Source: Candidatus Nitrotoga sp. MKT
Lineage (GTDB): Bacteria > Pseudomonadota > Gammaproteobacteria > Burkholderiales > Gallionellaceae
Length of the DNA: 64,000 bases
NCBI GenBank assembly: GCA_003402345.1
Contig: QFXH01000007.1
Span: forward strand, 1-64,000
Reading direction: 5' to 3'
Shown: positions 7,748-16,997 of the stretch, in pieces
Numbering within the stretch: position 1 is the first letter of the stretch
Layout: each line of letters opens with the position of its first letter
Translations under genes and position numbers: made by a program
The notes under the pieces: generated by a model
The model's input: only the letters and a program-made list of their open reading frames with translations
Told to the model about the DNA's origin: nothing
Databases searched by the model: none

Positions 7748-9073
7748 TTATTTAATTGGTGCGAGAATTGTCCTTGCACACAACATTCCACTCATTACCG
7801 CGCCTTCCAGCGTAGCCGGATATTTACCCGCCGTATAATCGCCTGCTAACAACACGTTGGGCATTTGTGTGGTATGGGCAGGGCGAAGCAGGTTTGTTTC
7901 ACAGGAGAAGGTGGCGCGTTTTTCTGCAATAACTTTTTGCCACACAGGCGCTTCCATTATTCCAAGTTGCTCACACAATTCTTGTGCCACCTTCTGTGCT
8001 AACAGTTCATGCTTTAAATTCTGATGTTTCCCTTGTGCGCTAATAACGGCGGCGATGAGGCCACGCTGTCCGGCGATTTGTCCTTTATCAAACAGCCATT
8101 GGGCAAAGCAGCGGTCTAAACCCAGCATCGGGTGCGGCAAACATACATGTTCGGGATATTGCAGATACACGGTATAAATTGGTTGATATGGAATGGCTGC
8201 AATTTGCCCAGCTATCAATGCAAGTTGCGGCACGGTATGGAATAGCCGCGCAGCCGAAATGGGTGAAGTTGCACAAATGACATGGCTGAATAGCTCAGTA
8301 TGCGCAGTGGATAGTATCGTTTGGCGGGTAGTTAACCTGATTTCGTCGCCGTTTGGAATGATGGTTTCTATGCTGCAAGCGGTAAGCACCGTGCCCCTAT
8401 GTTGTTTGACATATTCGGCCGCCCGCTCTGGAAATAGTGCCGTGAAATCTATGCGTGGCAGCAGCATGTCGCTATCGTTGCGCGCACCATTTAGGCTATC
8501 GCGTAATACGTTCAGTAACACCTGAGCGGAAGCAATATGCATCGGTGTGTTAAGTGCGGAGATGCAAAGCGGTTCCCATAGTAATCGTATTAGTCCATCA
8601 CTTTGGCTATGCGTGCGTAATAATTCAAACACACTGATGTCGTGCAGCAAGGTGAAATTAATGCGCCTCAGCGCCAGCATAAAACGTGCGGCACGCAGCC
8701 GTTCGCCAAATGACAATCCCTTTGCGCTGAGTAGTCCAACCAGTAAATGGAGTGGGGCAGGCAGATTGGGTGCTTTTAATTCAAAGCGATTGTGCAAGGT
8801 GAGTTGCAGCGGCAAACGGAGGAAGTCGTGCTCGATGTTACCGCCGACTTGTTCAATAAGCTGTAGTGTATGGTGATAGCAGCCAAGCAGGATGTGCTGG
8901 CCGTTATCAAGTTGAACATTGTTATGCCACACGCCGCGCGCGCGCCCGCCGAGTTGCCTGGCGCTTTCGAATACCGTAACTGGAATATTTGCCGCCGCGA
9001 GTGTAACGGCGGCGGCCATGCCGGAGTAGCCGCCGCCAATAATGGCGACATGATGATTTTTATTATTGCTCAC
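7748..9073 (-). CDS. hpnE: Hydroxysqualene dehydroxylase HpnE
   Basis: A 441-residue FAD-dependent amine-oxidase-like enzyme. The N-terminal dinucleotide motif is 'VAIIGGGYSGMAAAVTLAAANIPVTVFE' (residues ~9-36), then 'GGRARG', and the C-terminal FAD motif is 'NVLLAGDYTAGKYPATLEGAVMSG'. HpnE reduces hydroxysqualene to squalene, completing the HpnCDE route that replaces squalene synthase in many bacteria. It is the third gene of a same-strand hpnC-hpnD-hpnE set, 45 bp after hpnD. The cyclase gene (shc/hpnF) is not in this window, so the downstream hopanoid step must lie elsewhere. Confidence 0.92.
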   Translation of the reverse strand: MSNNKNHHVAIIGGGYSGMAAAVTLAAANIPVTVFESARQLGGRARGVWHNNVQLDNGQHILLGCYHHTLQLIEQVGGNIEHDFLRLPLQLTLHNRFELKAPNLPAPLHLLVGLLSAKGLSFGERLRAARFMLALRRINFTLLHDISVFELLRTHSQSDGLIRLLWEPLCISALNTPMHIASAQVLLNVLRDSLNGARNDSDMLLPRIDFTALFPERAAEYVKQHRGTVLTACSIETIIPNGDEIRLTTRQTILSTAHTELFSHVICATSPISAARLFHTVPQLALIAGQIAAIPYQPIYTVYLQYPEHVCLPHPMLGLDRCFAQWLFDKGQIAGQRGLIAAVISAQGKHQNLKHELLAQKVAQELCEQLGIMEAPVWQKVIAEKRATFSCETNLLRPAHTTQMPNVLLAGDYTAGKYPATLEGAVMSGMLCARTILAPIK

Positions 9074-9118
9074 AATACCAATTTTTTGTTCACTTTGGGC
9101 GTAGTGAAGTACAGGAAA

Positions 9119-9952
9119 TTAATTTTTCACCCAAGTCTTCCATGCCAGCCACAGTTTGTGCAGAGGGGTGAGCGAGACGCGTTCTTTTAACACATGACAA
9201 CCGCTGTCAACGATTTCTTCTAGAGTAGTCCGATAAATTGCCGCCATAATTAAACCGGTACGCTGTGGCTTGCGGTCTATAGCGGGCAGTTGCTCAAGTG
9301 CCCGCTGGTAATAGCGTTGTGCGCGGTCGACCTGAAACTGCATGAGTTTTTGAAAACCTTCGCTTTCCTTGTTATCAAGAATATCGTTGACGTGTACGCC
9401 AAAAAGCGCCAACTCACCAAGCGGCAGGTAGATGCGCCCGCGCCGGGCGTCTTCACCCACGTCGCGGATGATATTGGTAAGCTGGAAAGCAAGGCCAAGA
9501 TCGTGCGCATATTTAAGCGTATTAGGATCAGTGTAGCCAAAAATTTCCGCAGCGAGCAGCCCCACTACCGAGGCGACACGATAACAATACTGTTGCAAGG
9601 CTTTGAAATCGGCATATTGGTGTTGTTGCAAATCCATTTCCATACCGTTGATGATCTCGTGGAAATGTTCTTGAGGCAGGCTGTACTGTTTAACCACCGG
9701 TACCAATGCCCGTGCAACTGGATGCTGCGGCGTGCCCGTGTAAATGGCGGCCACTTCGGTACGCCACCACGCCAGCGTAGCGCGTGCTACGTTCTCATCT
9801 GAATTTTCGTCCACAACATCGTCTACTTCGCGACAAAAAGCATACAACGCTGTGATAGCGCGGCGCTTGTCTGGCGGCAGAAACATAAAACTGTAATAAA
9901 AGCTCGAACCGCTTTGGGCTGCCTTGTCTTTGCAATACTGATCTGGAGTCAT
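9119..9952 (-). CDS. hpnD: Presqualene diphosphate synthase HpnD
   Basis: A 277-residue trans-isoprenyl synthase of the squalene/phytoene synthase family. Two Asp-rich motifs are visible: 'FCREVDDVVDE' (near residue 44) and 'LTNIIRDVGEDARRGRIYLP' (near 165). It condenses two farnesyl diphosphates to presqualene diphosphate. The 'GRIYLPLGELALFGV' segment fits HpnD rather than HpnC. I chose the ATG at 9950-9952; a TTG four codons upstream is open. It lies 39 bp after hpnC. Confidence 0.92.
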   Translation of the reverse strand: MTPDQYCKDKAAQSGSSFYYSFMFLPPDKRRAITALYAFCREVDDVVDENSDENVARATLAWWRTEVAAIYTGTPQHPVARALVPVVKQYSLPQEHFHEIINGMEMDLQQHQYADFKALQQYCYRVASVVGLLAAEIFGYTDPNTLKYAHDLGLAFQLTNIIRDVGEDARRGRIYLPLGELALFGVHVNDILDNKESEGFQKLMQFQVDRAQRYYQRALEQLPAIDRKPQRTGLIMAAIYRTTLEEIVDSGCHVLKERVSLTPLHKLWLAWKTWVKN

Positions 9953-9991
9953 GCTAATTCGCAATCAACGGTAACTGGCTAGATTATTTCT

Positions 9992-10807
9992 TTAAAAGCT
10001 AAATGGCGCACTTTTTCCCAGCATAATAACCCAGTCAAATGGACGCAACACAGGACGCCGGCGAAACATGTCGAACTGCACGGCTTCAAGTTTATCGAGT
10101 ATGCGATTGCCGCCCGCAATGATGAGCCTCATCTCAATACCGATACGGCCAGTCAGTATGCTGCCAAGGGGGGCGCCACTACGCATCATGTCGCGTGTGC
10201 GTTGAACTTGAAACTGCATAAGTTGTTGCCATTCCTTATCTACGCGGCCATCCGCGATATGCGCTTCAGTTACGCCAAAGTGTGCCATCTCATCCTGCGG
10301 CAAATAGATGCGGTTGATGGCATAGTCTTTTGTTACATCCTGCCAAAAATTAATGAGTTGCAGACTGGTACATATAGCGTCGGAATATTGCAGATTTGGG
10401 GGGCTAGCTTCTTCATACAGGTGTAACAACAACCTGCCGACGGGATTAGCGGAACGGCTGCAATAATCCAGCAGTTCGTCGAAATTGGCGTAACGCTTTT
10501 TGAGTACATCCTGCGAAAAAGCGTCAAGCAGATCGTGGAATAATTGCAGCGGCAACTGATGCCGCGCAATGATCTCCGCCAAGTCACAAAACAAAGGGGT
10601 AAGCGGTGTTTCATTGGCCGCAATGCGCTTGAGTTCACTGCGAAACCCATCAAGCGCCGTAAAACGTTCTTCATTTTGGAGATCACCCTCATCGGCAAAA
10701 TCGTCAGCCTGACGGGCAAAATGGTAAATTATTTCAACTGCCCGCCGCAAACGTTTAGGCAGAAGTATGGAAGCGACAGGAAAGTTTTCGTAGTGATTGA
10801 CGGCCAT
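9992..10807 (-). CDS. hpnC: Hydroxysqualene synthase HpnC
   Basis: A 271-residue member of the squalene/phytoene synthase family. It begins 'NHYENFPVASILLPKRLR', typical of HpnC. The Asp-rich motifs are 'FARQADDFADEGD' and 'LINFWQDVTKDYAINRIYLP'. It converts presqualene diphosphate to hydroxysqualene. First of three same-strand genes (hpnC, hpnD, hpnE). Start is the ATG at 10805-10807. Confidence 0.92.
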   Translation of the reverse strand: MAVNHYENFPVASILLPKRLRRAVEIIYHFARQADDFADEGDLQNEERFTALDGFRSELKRIAANETPLTPLFCDLAEIIARHQLPLQLFHDLLDAFSQDVLKKRYANFDELLDYCSRSANPVGRLLLHLYEEASPPNLQYSDAICTSLQLINFWQDVTKDYAINRIYLPQDEMAHFGVTEAHIADGRVDKEWQQLMQFQVQRTRDMMRSGAPLGSILTGRIGIEMRLIIAGGNRILDKLEAVQFDMFRRRPVLRPFDWVIMLGKSAPFSF

Positions 10808-10969
10808 TTTGGGACAAGCTTTGATCAGTGATTATGGTGTTGATGGGAATTTAGGACACAGCAACTGTGAGGGTAATGGCCGCTACGTGGTACATGCTTG
10901 CATTAAGAAATGTACGCGGTGATGTCACCTCGCGCTTGGCAAGGGCTTGCTGATGTAACAAAGCCCCGG

Positions 10970-11269
10970 TCAGTCCGACGTGGGGTAGTGGTAGTAGATA
11001 GTATTCAGATGTCGCGCAACGTCTTCAACGTCTTCATTATTCCACCCAAGTTTTGCAATTCCCTGCCAGCGTTGTACTTCTGACTGTAGACTTGCCCAGT
11101 CAGTAACGAGCTTCTTTTCCCGCCAATGCACTTGGGTACTGTGGCAAGCAATGCAATGCGTTGAATACAACAACTCACCACGTGGAGCGTTGTGTATTAA
11201 TTGTGCTTCGGCGTTAGCGAAATTTCCGAATAAGACGAACAGCACGGCGAGTATCAATCTTTGAAACAT
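10970..11269 (-). CDS. Small periplasmic c-type cytochrome
   Basis: A 99-residue protein with a signal peptide (FQRLILAVLFVLFGNFANAEA) and one haem c site 'CIACH' at residues 38-42. A possible distal Met ligand is not obvious. The C-terminal part 'LQSEVQRWQG...WNNEDVEDVARHLNTIYY' is conserved in small cytochromes of Nitrosomonadales-type bacteria. Role unknown, presumably electron transfer in the periplasm. It lies 162 bp upstream of hpnC on the same strand; whether it is cotranscribed is unclear. Confidence 0.8.
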   Translation of the reverse strand: MFQRLILAVLFVLFGNFANAEAQLIHNAPRGELLYSTHCIACHSTQVHWREKKLVTDWASLQSEVQRWQGIAKLGWNNEDVEDVARHLNTIYYHYPTSD

Positions 11270-11639
11270 GTCGACCTCCCAGTAAACGTTAACATACGGT
11301 TCAGTATATACCCCCGTACAAGGTTTTGTCGCCTGGCACCCTTGGTGTTCATGGCGGAAGAGAGATCGCTGAAAAAATTTTTAAGCTCGGGTATTCTTCA
11401 AGAAGAACACTCTGACCCACGAGCTTTGACTGCCATTTTGGAGCGGTTGCAGACAGCCTTACTACCAGCGTTGGGACAACTCGCTTGAGGACAGTGATCA
11501 AAGTTTCAGCGTACCCGTCGCTAGCCGACAATTCTGCTGTGTGGGAGAATTAACTAAATTAGACAATAAAATTTAGACTCTGCAATCAAAAAAGCGAGAC
11601 AATGCATAAAGTAGAAAACAAAATCCCGACGCTTAATAA
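11270..11639. other. Intergenic stretch without a supported gene
   Basis: Between the cytochrome gene and the decayed coding sequence at 11640. I see short open frames but no recognisable protein. The stretch marks the left boundary of the accessory insert. Confidence 0.4.
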
Positions 11640-11943
11640 GGTCATCACATACCTCAGGACGGCAAATCTACAACGCTATCCGCAAGCAAACCCCTTCCTA
11701 ACTCCATCCGGTTCGGTGATCTGCTCTTTCAATTTGTCAAAGTCAAAGCGGATAACATCACGGATATCGAATGGGATCTGGTTGTACTCAACGAAGTGCA
11801 GCGCAATAAATTGATTCATAATATGAAATACAATTACTGAAGCGGGTGCAAAGGCAAACCCTATTCACCGTGAAATAGGGATCCAGATGTGGGGCAAGGG
11901 TAAACGCAATGTCGACGACCAAATTAAAGAAATTGGTAATTGA
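11640..11943 (+). pseudogene. Decayed coding sequence of unknown family
   Basis: Two adjoining frames both look coding and appear to be one broken gene. Frame one (11640-11840) has no ATG near its start and contains 'GKSTTLSASKPLPNS', 'RFGDLLFQFVKVKADNI' and 'DIEWDLVVLNEVQRNKLI'. Frame two (11827-11943) continues 'EAGAKANPIHREIGIQMWGK' and stops inside the first codons of the ATPase gene. I do not recognise the protein. It may be the C-terminus of a lost first gene of the cassette (inference). Confidence 0.4.
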
Positions 11944-13591
11944 AAAATTCCGTGCGCTGAATAATGTAGAAGTCGAGTTTGGCGATCACATTACAGTCAT
12001 ATGCGGAAAGAATGGCACGTCTAAGTCGTCTATTCTGGGTATTGCCGCGCAAATTTTTAGCTTTGAGAAAGACTATGTAAAGAATAAAAATCTTTCCTTC
12101 CGACAAATTGCTGGCGGGGCTTTCAAGTCACAATACAGTGAACACTTCAGAATCTCCGATAAGTTCGATTTATCTGGATCAATGACAGTCAATATCGAGT
12201 TAGATGAGGGATATACTAATCAAGCCGCGACGGCAAAACTCGAATTGATGAAGCGAGGGAAGTCGCCAAGACCCGTAGTCAGAAACAACAGCATAGCAAC
12301 CGGAAATACAAGTAGGAACTTTACGCATCCGGTCATTTTCCTCAGTTTGAAGCGCCTTTACCCCATCGCAGACAGAGACTACGAGATCAATGACTTCGAT
12401 TACCTGCAAGAACACAAGCAGGATTTCATTGCTCTTACCAACGAGCTTCTTAATCGTAGTTCTTCTCACGCCACGGGTACGGGAGGAACCATCAGCTCAG
12501 CCGTAGCGCACGGCGAAAACTACGACCAAGAGTCTGTTTCCGCAGGTGAAGACAATGCGGGCCAGATCATTTTGGCGCTAATGTCTTTCAGGAAGTTAAA
12601 GGAAGAGTATCCCGATTACAAGGGTGGGCTGCTGCTGATAGATGAAGCGGATGCAGGGCTGTTCCCGACTGCGCAGGTGAATCTGCTGAAAATCCTCGAC
12701 CGTGAGTGTAAGAGCCTGAATCTTCAGGTTGTCATGACATCACACTCACCGGTCTTGATTGAATATGCGTTCGAACAGAGCCAGAAGTTCAAAAGAAAAT
12801 ACAAGACGGTTTATCTGAGCAATACCTTTGGCGATGTTCAGGTGATGCAGGATTGGTCTTGGGCACAAATCAGCGCGGACATCAACACGAAGACCATTGC
12901 CGCAGCTTCTGGGGCGTCTTTACCGAAGGTCAACGTCTATTTCGAGGATAAGGAGGCTGCGGATTTTTTCGCTGCCTTGATGAGTCGGCAGCCAGTAAAA
13001 AAATTCACGACCCCCATGTCGGATATAACTCTTGGTTGCTCCAACTATCTGCAGTTGATTCAGAAGGGAATTCCCGAGTTTGCCCAAAGAAGCATCGTCT
13101 GTCTGGATGCGGATCAGGCGCTACAGATCGAAGGAAAGAACTTCAAGACGGTTGTTCTTTTGCCCGGCGCTTTGCCGCCCGACCAGTTGATTTTTGAGCA
13201 CCTGTATAACCTTTCCGCCGGTCACGAATTCTGGAAGAACGATATGCAGTTCACGCGAGATGTATTTACCAACGCAGCCCGTGAAGTGATAAACGAGTTC
13301 GCAATCAACGGAGATGCTGCTGATGTGAAAACGCGTGTCGCCGCGTATCAGGGAGAAAAAAAGCCAAGGGAAGTCTTCAAGCGATTTTACAAGGGCGAGG
13401 ACTTTCAAAATTTGGTGTCCTCTGGCGCAAAACCCTATAACCCGTGGATGCACTGGGTCAAAAATAATCCTGTGGTCAGCAACGAATTCTTGGAAAAATT
13501 CAAAACCGCCATCCACGACGTGATGAAAAACGGATATACCGTCGATGTGTCCAAGCTGACCGTGTTGGAAGTGACGCCGAGGAAAGTGTAG
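11909..13591 (+). CDS. OLD-like protein: AAA/ABC-type ATPase with C-terminal Toprim-like domain
   Basis: A 560-residue protein. The N-terminal SMC/ABC-like ATPase has Walker A 'CGKNGTSKSS' (~32-41), a signature-like 'SAGEDNAGQI' (211-220), Walker B 'LLLIDEADAG' (241-250) and the H-loop 'MTSHSP' (276-281). From ~340 a Toprim-like domain follows: 'VNVYFEDKEAADFF' with Glu346, and 'SIVCLDAD' with Asp400 and Asp402, then 'LPGALPPDQLIFEHL'. This is the layout of OLD-family nucleases and the AriA/AriB type of defence proteins. The start ATG has a GGGCAAGGG stretch upstream. The adjacent methyltransferase gene begins 2 bp after the stop. Role in phage or plasmid defence is inference. Confidence 0.8.
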   Translation: MSTTKLKKLVIEKFRALNNVEVEFGDHITVICGKNGTSKSSILGIAAQIFSFEKDYVKNKNLSFRQIAGGAFKSQYSEHFRISDKFDLSGSMTVNIELDEGYTNQAATAKLELMKRGKSPRPVVRNNSIATGNTSRNFTHPVIFLSLKRLYPIADRDYEINDFDYLQEHKQDFIALTNELLNRSSSHATGTGGTISSAVAHGENYDQESVSAGEDNAGQIILALMSFRKLKEEYPDYKGGLLLIDEADAGLFPTAQVNLLKILDRECKSLNLQVVMTSHSPVLIEYAFEQSQKFKRKYKTVYLSNTFGDVQVMQDWSWAQISADINTKTIAAASGASLPKVNVYFEDKEAADFFAALMSRQPVKKFTTPMSDITLGCSNYLQLIQKGIPEFAQRSIVCLDADQALQIEGKNFKTVVLLPGALPPDQLIFEHLYNLSAGHEFWKNDMQFTRDVFTNAAREVINEFAINGDAADVKTRVAAYQGEKKPREVFKRFYKGEDFQNLVSSGAKPYNPWMHWVKNNPVVSNEFLEKFKTAIHDVMKNGYTVDVSKLTVLEVTPRKV

Positions 13592-13593
13592 CG

Positions 13594-14469
13594 ATGTTCT
13601 CAAACAGATTGTATAGCCCCTTGCGCTATCCTGGCGGAAAAGCGCCATTCGCTCCATTCATTGCGAAGGTGATGGGGGAGAACGGCGTTGCAGGTGGCCA
13701 TTATTTGGAGCCGTATGCGGGTGGGGCCGGTGTCGCGCTCGATTTGCTTTTTCATGGTCATGCCAGCCATATCCACATCAACGATGCCGACCCTGCGGTT
13801 TACGCTTTCTGGATTTCCGTAACCCAGCATTCCAGCGCGCTCCTGAAGTTACTTGAGTCCACCCCGATAACTATCGAAGAGTGGTTCAAGTGGAGGTCGG
13901 TTCTCCGTGATGAGCGCAAAGCGAGTTTGGTGGAAAAAGGTTTCGCAACTTTGTTTATGAACCGGACGAATCGCTCTGGAATTCTAAAGGCGGGCGTTAT
14001 CGGCGGCAAAAATCAGGATGGTAATTACAAGTTGGATGCACGCTTCAAGAAAGAGATCGTAGCTGCACGTATCGAGGAGATTGCCAAGCGGGCGGGCGAC
14101 ATTTCGGTGTACTGCGAGGATTCGTTACATCTCTTGAATCGATGCTCGGAGCTTTTGCCAAAGCAATCTTTAATCTACCTTGACCCACCTTACTACGTTA
14201 AAGGCAAGGGATTGTATCGCAATTATTACGAACATGACGATCATGCTGCCATTGCCAAGATCATTCAGCAGAAAAAATTCAAATGGCCGTGGATTGTGTC
14301 TTATGACAATGCCACAGAGATTTGTGCCATGTATCAGATGAGCCAATCATTGAGCTATGGCCTGAACTACACAGCACAGAGACGCTATGTCGGAAATGAA
14401 GTAATGTTTTTTAGTCAAAACCTTGTAGTCCCAGATGAGGCCATTCCACAAACCAAGGCAGTTGGCTAA
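13594..14469 (+). CDS. D12-class DNA adenine N6-methyltransferase (Dam-like)
   Basis: A 291-residue methyltransferase. It begins 'SPLRYPGGKAPFAPFI' (AdoMet-binding region of D12 enzymes), then motif I 'YLEPYAGGAGVALDLLF' and catalytic motif IV 'LIYLDPPYYVKGKGLY' (~195-210). The order and length match Dam/M.DpnII-type enzymes, which methylate adenine. The target sequence cannot be read from the protein. It starts 2 bp after the ATPase-Toprim gene with no Shine-Dalgarno of its own, so it is probably translationally coupled. The pairing suggests self-marking for a nuclease partner rather than a housekeeping Dam. Confidence 0.88.
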   Translation: MFSNRLYSPLRYPGGKAPFAPFIAKVMGENGVAGGHYLEPYAGGAGVALDLLFHGHASHIHINDADPAVYAFWISVTQHSSALLKLLESTPITIEEWFKWRSVLRDERKASLVEKGFATLFMNRTNRSGILKAGVIGGKNQDGNYKLDARFKKEIVAARIEEIAKRAGDISVYCEDSLHLLNRCSELLPKQSLIYLDPPYYVKGKGLYRNYYEHDDHAAIAKIIQQKKFKWPWIVSYDNATEICAMYQMSQSLSYGLNYTAQRRYVGNEVMFFSQNLVVPDEAIPQTKAVG

Positions 14470-14596
14470 CAGCAGTCATACAAAGCAAATTAATGAGCTA
14501 CAAACAAAAACTCGAACCACCTGGACCAGCAAGAAAAAACACGCCCGGATTGAACCGCATATCCTGAGCGATCACCTCTTCAAACCCTTGGTGTGA
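14462..14596 (+). CDS. Possible 44-residue basic protein overlapping the methyltransferase stop
   Basis: An open frame starts with TTG overlapping the methyltransferase stop (TTGGCTAA) and ends at 14596. It contains '[20 protein letters not shown]' and '[14 protein letters not shown]'. The composition looks protein-like, but there is no family match I know and no Shine-Dalgarno. It may be a third cassette gene or a remnant. Confidence 0.25.
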   Translation: MANSSHTKQINELQTKTRTTWTSKKKHARIEPHILSDHLFKPLV

Positions 14597-14636
14597 GGTC
14601 GTGTACCTACAAATGTATGACATTAAGGAAGACGAA

Positions 14637-16997
14637 ATGCTGCTATCTGCCGCTCCCTTGACACCAGAAGAACTCCACTTGATTGACGCTTACTGGCGCG
14701 CCGCCAACTATCTTTCCGTTGGGCAAATTTACCTGCTGGACAATCCGCTTTTAAAAGTGCCACTGGAGCTGGCGCACATCAAACCACGCTTGCTGGGCCA
14801 CTGGGGTACTACACCGGGGCTCAATTTTATCTACGCGCATATGAACAGAATTATCAAAGCGCATGGCCTCAACATGTTTTTTGTCGCTGGCCCGGGCCAT
14901 GGCGGCCCAGCTGTGGTGGCCAACACGTATCTTGAAGGTACGTATAGCGAACTGTATTCCGATATTTCCCGGGACGAAGAAGGCATGCGGCAACTGTTCC
15001 GGCAATTCTCCTTCCCGGGCGGGATACCTAGCCATGCCGCACCGGAGACACCTGGTTCCATCAATGAGGGGGGAGAGTTGGGTTATTCGCTGTTCCATGC
15101 GTATGGCGCGGTGTTTGATAACCCTGGTCTTATCGCCTGCTGCGTAGTTGGTGACGGAGAGGCGGAAACTGGGCCGCTGGCCACCTCTTGGCATTCCAAC
15201 AAATTTCTCAACCCGCGCACGGACGGGGCTGTATTGCCCATCCTACATCTCAACGGTTACAAAATCGCCAGTCCGACCATACTCGCGCGCATGAGTCGGG
15301 AAGAGCTGGCGAATCTATTTGCGGGCTATGGCCACAAGCCTTATTTTGTGGAAGGTGACGAGCCTGAAGCTATGCACACACTCATGGCCGCTACTCTCGA
15401 TGTGGTGATCGCCGAGATTCGCGATATTCAGCGCAAAGCACGCGAGGGCAGCTTGGTGGGCCGTTCACTCTGGCCCATGATCGTGTTGTGCAGCCCCAAG
15501 GGATGGACCGGCCCGAAAGAGGTGGACGGAAAGAAAACCGAAGGCTATTGGCGCTCGCATCAGGTGCCGTTCGGCAACATGGAGAAGCCGGAACATGTGC
15601 GGCTGCTGGAAAGCTGGATGAAATCCTACCGGTCTGAAGAGCTGTTCGATGACAATGGTACGCTCAAACCAGAACTGACGGCGCTCGCACCGACTGGGGA
15701 TCGCCGCATGGGCGCCAATCCCCATACCAACGGCGGTATGCTGCTGCGCGACCTGCGCCTGCCGGATTTCCAGGATTACGCGGTGGCGGTAGATTTACCC
15801 GGCGGTAGTATCGCTGAATCCACTCGGGTAATGGGGGGCTTTCTACGCGATGTAATGCAGAAGAACCGCGATAATTTTCGCGTGTTCGGTCCGGATGAGA
15901 CCGCTTCCAATCGGCTGGGTGCGCTATTCGAAGTGACAGACCGCGTCTGGATGGGTTTACGGTATGATTTCGACGATCATCTCGCCCCCGATGGCCGGGT
16001 AATGGAAATACTATCCGAACACGCTTGTCAGGGTTGGTTGGAAGGTTATCTGCTCACTGGCCGCCACGGATTGTTCTCATGCTATGAAGCCTTCATCCAT
16101 ATTGTGGACTCAATGTTCAACCAGCATGCCAAATGGCTCAAGGTGTGCCGCGAAATTCCCTGGCGCCGTCCCATTGCTTCGTTAAATATCTTGCTCACCT
16201 CGCATGTCTGGCAACAGGATCACAACGGCTTCTCGCATCAGGATCCCGGCTTTATCGATCATGTCATGAACAAGAAGGCGGATATTATCCGCGTCTATCT
16301 GCCTCCAGACGCCAATACGCTACTTTGTGTTACCGACCAATGCCTGCGCAGCCGCAATTTGGTGAATGTTATTGTCGCCGGTAAACAACCCGCGCAACAA
16401 TGGCTGGATATGAAAGCCGCCATCAACCACACCAGCGCAGGCATAGGCTTGTGGGAATGGGCCTGCAACGACCAAGCCAGCGAGCCGGATGTGGTTCTGG
16501 CGGCGGCGGGCGATGTGCCCACACTGGAAATGCTGGCGGCCATAGATATTTTGCGCCAGCTGACGCCGGAGCTAAGAATGCGCTTTATCAACGTGGTCGA
16601 CTTGATGACCCTGCAACCGCAGGAGGAACACCCGCACGGCTTGTCCGGCAAGGAATTCGATTCCCTGTTCACCACCGGCAAGCCGATCATTTTCGCTTAC
16701 CACGGCTATCCGTGGTTGATTCATCGCCTGACTTATCGCCGTACTAACCACGACAATCTTCACGTGCGCGGCTACAAAGAAGAAGGCACCACTACCACGC
16801 CATTTGATATGGTTGTGCTGAACACCCTTGACCGTTTCCATTTGGTAATGGACGTGGCAAACCGGGTGCCGAAATTGCAGGCACAAGCGGTACACATCAA
16901 ACAGCGTATGCGCGACAAACTTAACGAGCATACGCAATACATTCACCAGTTCGGCCAAGATATGCCTGAAATACGCGACTGGAAATGGCCACAATGA
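14637..16997 (+). CDS. xfp: Xylulose-5-phosphate/fructose-6-phosphate phosphoketolase
   Basis: A 786-residue thiamine-diphosphate enzyme of normal family length. It cleaves X5P or F6P with phosphate to acetyl phosphate plus GAP or E4P. Family motifs are present: '[15 protein letters not shown]', '[15 protein letters not shown]', the TPP motif '[19 protein letters not shown]', 'SPKGWTGP' and '[18 protein letters not shown]'. I chose the ATG at 14637 because AAGGA lies 7 bases upstream; in-frame GTG (14601) and ATG (14613) are less likely. The acetate kinase gene overlaps its stop codon, so acetyl phosphate would be converted directly to acetate plus ATP. Confidence 0.93.
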   Translation: MLLSAAPLTPEELHLIDAYWRAANYLSVGQIYLLDNPLLKVPLELAHIKPRLLGHWGTTPGLNFIYAHMNRIIKAHGLNMFFVAGPGHGGPAVVANTYLEGTYSELYSDISRDEEGMRQLFRQFSFPGGIPSHAAPETPGSINEGGELGYSLFHAYGAVFDNPGLIACCVVGDGEAETGPLATSWHSNKFLNPRTDGAVLPILHLNGYKIASPTILARMSREELANLFAGYGHKPYFVEGDEPEAMHTLMAATLDVVIAEIRDIQRKAREGSLVGRSLWPMIVLCSPKGWTGPKEVDGKKTEGYWRSHQVPFGNMEKPEHVRLLESWMKSYRSEELFDDNGTLKPELTALAPTGDRRMGANPHTNGGMLLRDLRLPDFQDYAVAVDLPGGSIAESTRVMGGFLRDVMQKNRDNFRVFGPDETASNRLGALFEVTDRVWMGLRYDFDDHLAPDGRVMEILSEHACQGWLEGYLLTGRHGLFSCYEAFIHIVDSMFNQHAKWLKVCREIPWRRPIASLNILLTSHVWQQDHNGFSHQDPGFIDHVMNKKADIIRVYLPPDANTLLCVTDQCLRSRNLVNVIVAGKQPAQQWLDMKAAINHTSAGIGLWEWACNDQASEPDVVLAAAGDVPTLEMLAAIDILRQLTPELRMRFINVVDLMTLQPQEEHPHGLSGKEFDSLFTTGKPIIFAYHGYPWLIHRLTYRRTNHDNLHVRGYKEEGTTTTPFDMVVLNTLDRFHLVMDVANRVPKLQAQAVHIKQRMRDKLNEHTQYIHQFGQDMPEIRDWKWPQ

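Noticed and set aside
11909-14469. Assignment of the cassette to Gabija or PARIS
   Set aside because: No UvrD-like helicase (Gabija) and no separate DUF4435 gene (classic PARIS) is present; a methyltransferase replaces them. A fused PARIS-like protein remains possible but is not shown.
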